The notes beneath the pieces are model-generated. The model made no database searches. It had not been told where the DNA came from and saw only the letters and a program-made list of their open reading frames with translations. 64,000 nt of DNA from NCBI RefSeq assembly GCF_025210165.1, contig NZ_JAOASI010000079.1, positions 1 to 64,000 on the forward strand. Reading direction: 5' to 3'. The stretch comes from Tepidibacter sp. Its GTDB lineage: Bacteria > Bacillota > Clostridia > Peptostreptococcales > Peptostreptococcaceae. Positions 57,201-64,000 of the stretch are shown here, in pieces. Numbering within the stretch: position 1 is the first letter of the stretch; the number at the start of each line of letters is the position of its first letter. The translations under genes were made by a program, and so were the position numbers.

Positions 57201-57626
57201 TATAGAATGGTCAACTCCAGGTATTGTAGGTACATTTGCTTCTTTAGCAACCTTTTTAGAGTTTATTTTATCTCCCATTCTATCCATAACCTCAGGAGAT
57301 GGTCCTATAAATTCAATACCATTCTCTCTACACATTCTAGCAAATTCTGCATTTTCTGATAAGAATCCATATCCAGGATGTATAGCGTCTACATGCTTCT
57401 TCTTTGCTATATGAATTATAGATTCCATATCTAGATAAGCTTCAATAGGTCCCTTATCTTCTCCTACTAGGTATGATTCATCTGATTTACTTCTAAAAAG
57501 ACTATACTTATCTTCCTTTGAGTATATCCCTACAGTCCTAATTCCTAATTCTGAACATGCTCTAAATATTCTTATTGCTATTTCTCCTCTATTAGCTACC
57601 AATACTTTTTTAAATTTCTTAACCAT
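54201..57626 (-). CDS. pyc: Pyruvate carboxylase
   Basis: 1141 residues. Biotin carboxylase domain (about 1-450; ATP-grasp KASNGGGGRGMRV), carboxyltransferase barrel (about 530-800; TTMRDAHQSLFATRVR, with the zinc HLHTHDTSG), a PYC_OADA linker and the biotinyl domain with EAMKMETT (Lys about 1107). It makes oxaloacetate from pyruvate and bicarbonate with ATP. RBS GAGGGG. Single gene, with a promoter about 200 bp upstream and a long leader. Confidence 0.97.
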   Translation of the reverse strand: MVKKFKKVLVANRGEIAIRIFRACSELGIRTVGIYSKEDKYSLFRSKSDESYLVGEDKGPIEAYLDMESIIHIAKKKHVDAIHPGYGFLSENAEFARMCRENGIEFIGPSPEVMDRMGDKINSKKVAKEANVPTIPGVDHSIQTAEEAKVIAKQIGYPIMLKASNGGGGRGMRVIEKEEDLVLEFDRAVSESKKAFGKACIFIEKYLKKPKHIEVQILGDKHGNIVHLYERDCSVQRRHQKIIEFAPAFGLSQDVRDRICEDALKLANHVGYHSAGTLEFLVDADENYYFIEMNPRIQVEHTVSEMVTGIDIVQSQILVAQGYKLDSEEINIKSQDDIKVNGYSIQCRITTEDPKNNFMPDTGKIHVYRTGSGFGIRLDGGNGFTGSEITPHYDSLLVKTISWDRTFKNSIRKMLRSIKEIRIRGVKTNIGFLVNVLNHSDFVEGKCDTKFVDETEELFDIKESKNRGTKLLQFIGNVTINEAKEAKQDFDMPKAPKIDESIVMEGSRDLFKKLGTKKFMEYVKDEKKLLITDTTMRDAHQSLFATRVRTNDLLKVSKAVSHNMNDLFSLEMWGGATYDVAYRFLKESPWLRLEKLRENIPNVMFQMLLRASNAVGYKNYPDNVLKEFIKESSNKGIDIFRIFDSLNWIENMRLPIYEALNTGSLVEGTICYSGDILDSTKLKYTTKYYVNMAKELQKMGVHMIAIKDMAGLLKPYAAYELVKALKEEVEIPIHLHTHDTSGNGLSTLLMASQAGVDIVDTAVESMAGLTSQPSMNSLIEALRNTNRDTKINLEGIHEIGEYYRELRKVYSKFESDLKTSSAEIYKYEIPGGQYTNLKPQVESLGLGNKFKEVKDNYKEANEILGDIIKVTPSSKVVGDLSIFMTKNNLTKENIVTKGEEVSFPDSVVDYFKGMIGQPEGGFPKDLQKVVLKGEEPIDVRPGELLEDVNFDEIKKMLDEKFHMNTNMRNIISYCLYPKVYEEYLSHLNEYNDVSKLESDVFFHGLNKGEECEVEIEPGKVLTIKLVEIADAKEDGKRTLTFELNGMRREVEIEDKNFAMNVKTVLKADLNNKMEVGASIPGKVVKVLVKEGDEVKENQPVIIIEAMKMETTIVSRTNGVIDKVYVKEADVVSDRELLISMK

Positions 57627-57809
57627 ATCTAACCCCTCTTTCTTCGAATTATATCTTTATATTAACATATATCATTCGTGTTTTTCTATACTTTTAGTAT
57701 TTTTTTAATTTAACCTCATATTACTATAATATTAATTTATATTATAACTGTTTTAACTTTATTTAATTAATTTTTTTGTTGTTCACACTTTATTTTATTA
57801 ATTTATTTT

Positions 57810-57838
57810 ATTATATTCTTAACTAAATAAATTGTCAA
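57810..57838 (-). promoter_or_regulatory. pyc promoter
   Basis: -35 TTGACA (57838-57833), 17-base spacer, -10 TATAAT (57815-57810). The leader of about 180 bases to pyc is very AT-rich, and I see no riboswitch in it. The rest of the 57627-57942 gap holds nothing else clear. Confidence 0.65.
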
Positions 57839-57954
57839 TCTTTTACTACATTCTTATTTTGCAATTTATTAATCTAATTATTCATTCACCTTTAAATTAA
57901 TTTTTACATACGTTAATTGTAAATACTTATTCTTTAAAGTAGGTGAATAATTTA

Positions 57955-59286
57955 ATGTTTAATAAATATAGATTTTTAGTTGCAGGAGTTAATACTAAAG
58001 TTCCTCTTGAAAATAAAAAAATGGTTAATTATATAAACTTTGATAACGCAGCTACAACTCCATCTTTTGTATCTGTTCTTAAAGAAATACTTTCTTTTTC
58101 AAACTGGTATTCATCAATTCATCGAGGCAAGGGATATAAATCTCAGTTTTCTTCTGATTTATATGATGAATCTAGAGAAATAATTGCTAATTTTGTAGGA
58201 GCAGATATCAATAATAAAGAGATTATATATGTGAAAAATGCTACAGAAGCTATAAATATGCTTTCTAATATACTTTATAAAGAAAACCCTAACTCTGTTG
58301 TTTTATCAACTTGTATGGAGCATCATTCTAATGATTTACCTTGGAGAAAGGGTACTATTGATTATGTGAAAATAGATGATTTAGGAAGACTTGACTTAGA
58401 TGATTTAGAAGAAAAATTGATTAAATACGATGGAGATGTTAAACTTGTAACAGTCACAGGTGTATCTAATGTAACTGGATATAAAAACCCAATACACAAA
58501 ATAGCTAAAATAGCTCACAAATACAATTCAAAAATACTAGTAGATGGAGCTCAACTAGTTCCTCATACAAAAGCTAACATGAAAAATGTTAATTCACCAG
58601 ACCATATAGACTATTTAGTTTTTTCTGCACATAAAATGTATGCTCCCTTTGGAATCGGGGTATTAATAGGACCAAAATCTACATTCAAAAAAAATGACCC
58701 TGACTATGTAGGAGGTGGAACAGTTCAGATTGTCACTCATGATACTGTTATGTGGGCTGATCCTCCAGATAAGGACGAAGCGGGGACCCCTAATTTAATG
58801 GGTGTTATAGCCCTTACAAGAGCAATCAAGACCTTATCCCTAATGAATATGAAAAACCTTGAAAAATACGAGGATAATTTATTACATTATGCTATAAATC
58901 ATATGAAAAATATACCTGATATCAAAATTTATGGAGACTGCAACAATATAAAAGATAGGACCAGTATTATTCCATTTAATATTGAAGGGATTTCTCACGA
59001 ATCAGTAGCAAAAATACTATCTTTAGAATACGGAATAGGAGTTAGAAATGGATGTTTTTGTGCTCAGCCTTATATTCAAAACCTACTTCAAGTACCAAAA
59101 GAGTTAATAAAGGAAAAAATGCTAATGCCTAACTCTCCAAAACCTGGAATGGTTAGAATAAGCTTTGGTATATATAATGATTTTAATGAAATAGATGTAT
59201 TGATAAAAGCTTTATATAAAATAGTTAATAACAAGCAGCATTATATAGATAAATACGAAGATAAAAATACTATCCATAGATGCTAA
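57955..59286 (+). CDS. Class V aminotransferase / cysteine desulfurase-like PLP enzyme
   Basis: 443 residues. YINFDNAATTPS, the MEHHSNDLPWR loop, VDGAQLVPH, the PLP Lys in VFSAHKMYAPFG, and a C-terminal Cys in NGCFCAQPY are seen. The NGCFCAQ sequence and EHHSN fit a SufS/CsdA-like group more than IscS, though the Cys loop differs from GSACTSG. No suf genes are near. ATG at 57955 chosen with AGTAGGTG upstream; GTG at 57943 is part of that RBS. The substrate is unknown, perhaps cysteine or selenocysteine. Confidence 0.82.
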   Translation: MFNKYRFLVAGVNTKVPLENKKMVNYINFDNAATTPSFVSVLKEILSFSNWYSSIHRGKGYKSQFSSDLYDESREIIANFVGADINNKEIIYVKNATEAINMLSNILYKENPNSVVLSTCMEHHSNDLPWRKGTIDYVKIDDLGRLDLDDLEEKLIKYDGDVKLVTVTGVSNVTGYKNPIHKIAKIAHKYNSKILVDGAQLVPHTKANMKNVNSPDHIDYLVFSAHKMYAPFGIGVLIGPKSTFKKNDPDYVGGGTVQIVTHDTVMWADPPDKDEAGTPNLMGVIALTRAIKTLSLMNMKNLEKYEDNLLHYAINHMKNIPDIKIYGDCNNIKDRTSIIPFNIEGISHESVAKILSLEYGIGVRNGCFCAQPYIQNLLQVPKELIKEKMLMPNSPKPGMVRISFGIYNDFNEIDVLIKALYKIVNNKQHYIDKYEDKNTIHRC

Positions 59287-59308
59287 AATTCGTCTAAAGT
59301 GTAAAATA

Positions 59309-59342
59309 AGGTTTTGTATGTTTTTATACACATACAAAACCT
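59309..59342. terminator. Two-way terminator between the aminotransferase and rarA
   Basis: AGGTTTTGTATG / CATACAAAACCT stem with a ten-base AT loop, T-rich on both strands. Confidence 0.85.
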
Positions 59343-59343
59343 C

Positions 59344-60612
59344 TTAATTTTCCCTTATAAATTTTAGATACCTTTCTATATTTCTCTCCATCTTGTTATC
59401 ACAAGGCTCATAATATATGGATTTCTTTATATTATCAGGTAAATATTGTTGGTCTACATAATTATTCTTATAATCATAAGGGTATTTGTAATCTATCCCT
59501 CTTCCTAACTTCTTAGCTCCACTATAATGAGCGTCTTTAATATTATTGGGTATTTGCCCAACATCTATTGTATCTAAATCATAAAGAGCCTTATCTATAG
59601 CTTTATAAGCAGAATTTGATTTAGGAGAAGTTGCAAGTAATAACGTAGCCTGAGCAAGTGGCATTCTCGCTTCTGGAAACCCTAATTGATTAGCACTATC
59701 TACACATGATTTTACTATTGTAATAGCATTTGGGTAAGCCAGACCTATATCTTCACTAGCAATAACTAGTAGCCTTCTGCATATACTTATAAGATCTCCT
59801 GCCTTTATAAGCCTTGCTAAATAATGTATGCTCGCATCAGGATCACTTCCTCTAATAGACTTTTGAAATGCACTTAATATATCATAATGACTATCTCCTG
59901 ATTTATCATAATTTAAAATACTTTTTTGAGTGCATTCCTTGGCCCTATTCATATTTACATTTATTTCTCCATTTTCATTTGGATTAGTTGAATAAATACA
60001 AAGTTCAATACTATTAATAGCTCTTCTTAAGTCTCCACCACTCACACTTGCTATATACTCAATTGCATTTTCATCAAATACTATATTTATATCAAATAAA
60101 TCTTTTTTTGTAATATATATAGCCCTTTTAATTCCATCTATTATATCATTTTTTTGTATATTCTTAAATTCAAATATAGTCGATCTACTTATTATAGCCT
60201 TGTAAATATAGTGATATGGATTTTCTGTGGTACTTGCAATTAATGTTATTTGCCCATTTTCCATAAATTCTAGTAAGGATTGCTGTTGTTTTTTGTTGAA
60301 ATTTTGGATCTCGTCTAAATAAAGTAAAATTCCATTTATACATTCTAAACTATCTAAATCTCTTATAATTTTTTTAATATCTTCTAAAGAAGAATTTGTA
60401 GCATTTATTTTGTAAAACTTTTTATTAGTTTTATTGGCAATTATATTAGCAACAGTAGTTTTTCCTACTCCAGGAGGTCCATAAAATATCATATTAGTTA
60501 TATATCCATTTTCTAGTATTCGACTTAATATTTTATTTTTCCCTATCAAATGTCTTTGACCCACTATATCATTTATTTCTTTAGGCCTTATCCTATCAGC
60601 TAATGGCTTCAT
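59344..60612 (-). CDS. rarA: Replication-associated recombination protein RarA (MgsA)
   Basis: 422 residues. AAA+ domain: IVGQRHLIGKNK, Walker A GPPGVGKTT (about 45-53), Walker B ILLYLDEIQNF, sensor 1 IASTTENPYH. Helical tetramerisation domain with SDPDASIHYLARLIKAGD and an RIGLAYPNA-like segment. It acts at stalled replication forks. RBS GGAGAG. At 422 residues it is the normal length. Confidence 0.93.
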   Translation of the reverse strand: MKPLADRIRPKEINDIVGQRHLIGKNKILSRILENGYITNMIFYGPPGVGKTTVANIIANKTNKKFYKINATNSSLEDIKKIIRDLDSLECINGILLYLDEIQNFNKKQQQSLLEFMENGQITLIASTTENPYHYIYKAIISRSTIFEFKNIQKNDIIDGIKRAIYITKKDLFDINIVFDENAIEYIASVSGGDLRRAINSIELCIYSTNPNENGEINVNMNRAKECTQKSILNYDKSGDSHYDILSAFQKSIRGSDPDASIHYLARLIKAGDLISICRRLLVIASEDIGLAYPNAITIVKSCVDSANQLGFPEARMPLAQATLLLATSPKSNSAYKAIDKALYDLDTIDVGQIPNNIKDAHYSGAKKLGRGIDYKYPYDYKNNYVDQQYLPDNIKKSIYYEPCDNKMERNIERYLKFIREN

Positions 60613-60638
60613 ACCCCCACTCTCCTTAAAGAATTAAA

Positions 60639-60691
60639 AAGCCCTGATATTATTTATAACATTTGTGCTATAAACAATATAGGACTTTAAA
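60639..60691 (-). terminator. Terminator of codY
   Basis: AAAGCCCTGATATT... / ...AATATAGGACTTT interrupted stem, followed by TTTTTAA on the minus strand. Confidence 0.65.
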
Positions 60692-60697
60692 TCAATA

Positions 60698-61477
60698 CTA
60701 CTTTTTAATTTTATTCAACTCATCTAGTAATTTAGGGTTCAGTATTCTTATATGAGTTCCCTTCATACCTAATGATCTAGACTCTATAACTCCTGCACTT
60801 TCGAACTTTCTTAATGCATTAACTATAACAGATCTAGTTATTCCTACTCTATCTGCTATTTTACTAGCAACCAGTAATCCTTCCATTCCATCAAGCTCGT
60901 TGAATATGTGCTCAACAGCTTCAAGCTCTGAATAAGAAAGAGTGCCTATAGCCATTTGAACTACAGCTTTTTTTCTCATTTCTTCTTCCATTTCTTCAGA
61001 TTTAGCTCTAAGAATTTCTAAGCATACAACTGTAGCACTATACTCAGCAAGTACTATATCTTCGTCCGTAAACTCACTATCAAACCTAGCAAGTAATAAA
61101 CTTCCTACTCTTTGTCCACTACCCATAATAGGAACTATAGTTGTAAACTTACCAGAACCCTCTATATCATTCTTAAATATCTCTAAGAATTTATCTCCAG
61201 TTATATTCTCAACAGTATCCGTCACCTTCATTATGTTATTTGTATATTCCTCTGGTAATTTTTGGTCCCCAGTCTCTTCATCAGATATAATAAGACTTCC
61301 TTTAATATCTGTTAAATGAGCTCCTAATATTTTACCTTTTCCACTTATTATATATGTGTTAGTATTTAAAACCTCACTTAATATCTCACATAACTGGGGA
61401 AAAGAAACAGGTTCTGTACCTGATTTTTGTAGTATTTTATTTATTTTTCTAGTCTTATTAAGTAATTCACTAGCCAT
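60698..61477 (-). CDS. codY: GTP-sensing pleiotropic repressor CodY
   Basis: 259 residues, the usual length. The N-terminal GAF domain (ligands branched-chain amino acids, plus GTP) is followed by a C-terminal winged helix with [43 protein letters not shown], the near-invariant CodY recognition segment. ATG at 61477 follows AGGAGG by six bases. In the normal topA-codY arrangement it controls the nutrient response and sporulation. Confidence 0.97.
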   Translation of the reverse strand: MASELLNKTRKINKILQKSGTEPVSFPQLCEILSEVLNTNTYIISGKGKILGAHLTDIKGSLIISDEETGDQKLPEEYTNNIMKVTDTVENITGDKFLEIFKNDIEGSGKFTTIVPIMGSGQRVGSLLLARFDSEFTDEDIVLAEYSATVVCLEILRAKSEEMEEEMRKKAVVQMAIGTLSYSELEAVEHIFNELDGMEGLLVASKIADRVGITRSVIVNALRKFESAGVIESRSLGMKGTHIRILNPKLLDELNKIKK

Positions 61478-61614
61478 TAATATCCTCCTATTCAAACTGT
61501 ATACATTAATCTATGGAATTGAAAATTTTTAGAATCTTTGTAATTTTCCACATTATATACAATACACGACACATTTGAAATGTTATCATAATTTTTAAAA
61601 TTAATCAATATTTT

Positions 61615-63681
61615 TTAGCTAATTTTCGACTTTTTTTCATAATCACATTCTTTATTTGAGCATACTATTTTTTTCTCTTTTTTTGTTTCCTTGTGAACTA
61701 AATATTCACCACATTTTTCGCAAATTTCCCCAGTAGGTTTATTCCATGAAATAAAGTCGCATTCAGGATATTTATCACATCCATAAAATATCCTTCCTTT
61801 TTTACTTTTTCTAATTATTATTTCTCCTTCTTTACATTTAGGACATTTGACACCTGCTTTATTCAAAAGAGGTTTTGTAGTTTTACAATCTGGATAGTTT
61901 TTACAAGCTAAGAATTTTCCAAATCTACCATATTTTACAACCATGTTAGATCCACATTTTTCACATATTTCATCTGTTTCTTGTTCTATAGTTATTTTCT
62001 CTATCTTTTCTTGTGCTATTTCTATAGCTTCTTCTAGTGGTTTATATACTTCTTTTACTACATCCTTCCAAGGTATATCTCCTTCTTCAACCAAGTCAAG
62101 TTTATTCTCCATATCAGCAGTAAAATCTAGATCTATAAATTTTTGGAAATTTTCTTCCATTATTTCATTAACTAAAAGTCCTAGTTCAGTTAAACATAAG
62201 CTATTTCCTTTTTTTTCTACATATTCTCTTGCAAGTATAGTTCCAATTGTAGGAGCATATGTACTAGGTCTTCCTATTCCTAACTCTTCTAAAATTTTGA
62301 CTAAACTTGCCTCCGTATATCTTGCAGGTGGCTGTGTGAAGTGTTGCTTTGGATTTATATTGTCTACCTTAACCTTCATACCCTCTTCTATTTTAGGTAT
62401 TAACTTATCTTCTTTATTTGAGAATGTATATATTTTTAAATAACCATCAAACTTAAGCTTATGACCTGTTGTTTTAAATATATAATCCCCAATTTTAGCT
62501 TTTACATTATAACTCTCATATACTGCATCTTTCATTAAACTTGATATAAACCTTGTCCATATAAGGTTATATAGCTTATATTGTTCGTTACTCAAAGATT
62601 CTTTGATAATTTCAGGTGTTCTATCTATACCTGTAGGTCTAATTGCTTCATGAGCATCTTGTACTTTTTTCCCTTTTTTATTCTTATTTTCAAATCCCTT
62701 GTAATAATTTTGGCCTAAATTTTCTAAGATGTAATCTTTTCCTTTTCCAAGTGCTTCATCTGATATTCTAGATGAATCCGTTCTTATATAAGATATTAGA
62801 CCTACTGTTCCTTGACCTTTAATTTCAATACCTTCATATAACTGCTGTGCCACTATCATAGTTTTCTTTGTAGAAAATCCTAATTTATTAGCAGCCTCTT
62901 GCTGCAGTGCACTTGTTGTGAATGCCCTAGGAGCAGATTTGCGTCTTTCCTTGATTTCTATATTTTCTATAGTCAAATCCTTATTAGATATATCATTTAA
63001 TATCGCATCTACTTCTTCTTTATTTTTTAAGTCTATTTTTTTATCTGATTTTCCATAAAATTTAAATTCAACTTGCTTTTTTTCTATTTCAGATAATAAA
63101 TCTATAGTCCAATATTCTTCTGGTTCAAACTCATTTATTTCTCTTTCCCTATCGCATATTATTTTAGTAGCAACAGATTGTACTCTTCCCGCACTAAGAC
63201 CTTTTCTTATCTTTTGCCATAAAAGAGGGCTTATCTTATATCCTAACAATCTGTCTAATACTCTTCTAGCTTGTTGAGCATCTACAACCTTTTCATCTAT
63301 CTCTCGTGGATTTTTTATAGCTTTTTTTATAGCTTCTTTTGTTATTTCATTAAATTCTATTCTACAATCACAAGATTCTTCTAACTTTAAAATATGAGCT
63401 AAGTGCCAAGATATTGCTTCACCCTCTCTATCGGGGTCAGTAGCCAGAAAAACTTTTTCAGCTTTTTTAGCTTCCTTCTTTAACTCATTAATAACAGGAC
63501 CTTTTCCTCTTATATTAATATAATATGGTTCAAAATTATTTTCTATATCTACGCCTAATTTACTTTTAGGTAAATCCCTAACATGTCCAACGGATGCTTT
63601 AACTGTATAATTTCTACCTAAAAATTTGCCTATAGTTTTAGCCTTAGCTGGTGATTCAACTATAACTAAGTTCTTTGCCAT
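61615..63681 (-). CDS. topA: DNA topoisomerase I
   Basis: 688 residues. TOPRIM (NLVIVESPAKAKTI, DPDREGEAI), catalytic Tyr in GLISYIRTDSSRIS, RYTEASLVKILEELGIGRPSTYAPT, and three C-terminal zinc-finger segments (CEKCG...CKNYPDC, CPKCK...CDKYPEC, CEKCG...CSNKEC). It relaxes negative supercoils. ATG at 63681 follows GGGGGGTG. Between dprA and codY as in other clostridia. Confidence 0.97.
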   Translation of the reverse strand: MAKNLVIVESPAKAKTIGKFLGRNYTVKASVGHVRDLPKSKLGVDIENNFEPYYINIRGKGPVINELKKEAKKAEKVFLATDPDREGEAISWHLAHILKLEESCDCRIEFNEITKEAIKKAIKNPREIDEKVVDAQQARRVLDRLLGYKISPLLWQKIRKGLSAGRVQSVATKIICDREREINEFEPEEYWTIDLLSEIEKKQVEFKFYGKSDKKIDLKNKEEVDAILNDISNKDLTIENIEIKERRKSAPRAFTTSALQQEAANKLGFSTKKTMIVAQQLYEGIEIKGQGTVGLISYIRTDSSRISDEALGKGKDYILENLGQNYYKGFENKNKKGKKVQDAHEAIRPTGIDRTPEIIKESLSNEQYKLYNLIWTRFISSLMKDAVYESYNVKAKIGDYIFKTTGHKLKFDGYLKIYTFSNKEDKLIPKIEEGMKVKVDNINPKQHFTQPPARYTEASLVKILEELGIGRPSTYAPTIGTILAREYVEKKGNSLCLTELGLLVNEIMEENFQKFIDLDFTADMENKLDLVEEGDIPWKDVVKEVYKPLEEAIEIAQEKIEKITIEQETDEICEKCGSNMVVKYGRFGKFLACKNYPDCKTTKPLLNKAGVKCPKCKEGEIIIRKSKKGRIFYGCDKYPECDFISWNKPTGEICEKCGEYLVHKETKKEKKIVCSNKECDYEKKSKIS

Positions 63682-63699
63682 TAATTGCACCCCCCAAAT

Positions 63700-64000
63700 T
63701 TATTTTATACTATATATTTTATTTCCTAACTCAGTTACTATACCCTTTATTTCTAAAATATTCAAAATTCCTAATATATCTTTTATATTAAGTTTAGTAT
63801 ACTCACAAATAAAATCCACGTGTAATAATCCCTTGTTATTTAATATTGTAATTATTTTTTTCTCATCATTAGACAAATCCATTTGATACTCATTTTCTTT
63901 TTTTAGATTTTGATTGTAAATAATATCATATTCCTCTAATATATCTTCTACACTCGAAACTAGTTTGGCACCTTCTTTTATTATTTGATTACTTCCTTTG
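63700..64000 (-). CDS. dprA: DprA DNA-processing protein, C-terminal part (partial)
   Basis: The frame is open to the right edge (64000). It reads GSNQIIKEGAKLVSSVEDILEEY, the end of the DprA Rossmann domain, then a linker and the DprA winged-helix tail (DLSNDEKKIITILNNKGLLHVDFICEYTKLN...). It stops at 63700. The N-terminal two thirds lie beyond the window. DprA loads RecA onto incoming single-stranded DNA. Directly upstream of topA. Confidence 0.85.
   Translation of the reverse strand, partial: KGSNQIIKEGAKLVSSVEDILEEYDIIYNQNLKKENEYQMDLSNDEKKIITILNNKGLLHVDFICEYTKLNIKDILGILNILEIKGIVTELGNKIYSIK

Noticed and set aside
1..64000. tRNA, rRNA or CRISPR loci
   Set aside because: None was seen by eye on either strand. 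A tRNAscan or CRISPR search was not possible.

Overview
The window is low-GC DNA with Clostridia gene content and order. It carries sporulation genes (gerW/ytfJ, a YhcN/YlaJ lipoprotein, a DacF-like carboxypeptidase and a coat-type multicopper oxidase), the anaerobic carbon monoxide dehydrogenase pair cooS-cooC, feoAB, an iscR-iscS-iscU-mnmA cluster, a T-box alaS operon with ireB and ruvX, and dprA-topA-codY in the usual order. It is most likely an anaerobic spore-forming member of the Clostridia (Peptostreptococcaceae or a relative). The genus cannot be fixed from the sequence alone.

Layout. 1-3080 is the end of an integrative element: an IS200-like tnpA start at the left edge, an SOS-type promoter with two LexA-like boxes driving a 42-aa ORF and a 101-aa coiled coil, an XRE repressor, and a large serine recombinase. 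The element junction lies inside an FAD oxidoreductase gene, which is therefore truncated. 3.0-16 kb holds the oxidoreductase pair, gerW-DUF2953, an XRE-cupin regulator next to an ABC exporter (with shared TGTAAACA boxes), scpAB, an M50 protease, spore proteins, DacF and RNase J. An 85-bp repeat occurs twice here (7166 and 13046). 16-24 kb holds a DUF457 protein, Fur, FeoAB (Fur-type promoter), a protein built only of homing-endonuclease-associated repeats, and CooC/CooS. 24-36 kb is housekeeping: the alaS operon behind an alanine T-box, mnmA, and isc genes.

36-46 kb is the most disturbed part. mgtC is split by a 768-nt ORF-less group II intron, and the exons rejoin perfectly in frame. There are TnpB and transposase relics, a cruciform repeat, a glycerophosphodiesterase behind a GlpP-type leader with a decayed glpP, and an HNH endonuclease gene broken by one frameshift. 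murJ follows. A chemoreceptor gene sits behind what looks like a PyrR-binding transcription attenuator, with a MITE-like element between the two. 46-64 kb holds YgiQ, a TPR protein, DUF2809, a PD-(D/E)XK AAA protein, a multicopper oxidase with a SPOCS-like C-terminal domain and a sigma-K-like promoter, pyruvate carboxylase, a class V aminotransferase, rarA, codY, topA and the 3' end of dprA.

No rRNA, tRNA or CRISPR array was seen. The best leads are the PyrR attenuator in front of a chemoreceptor, the intron in mgtC, the repeat-only DNA-binding protein, the LexA-controlled small-protein operon on the integrative element, and the decayed GlpP control of glycerophosphodiesterase.
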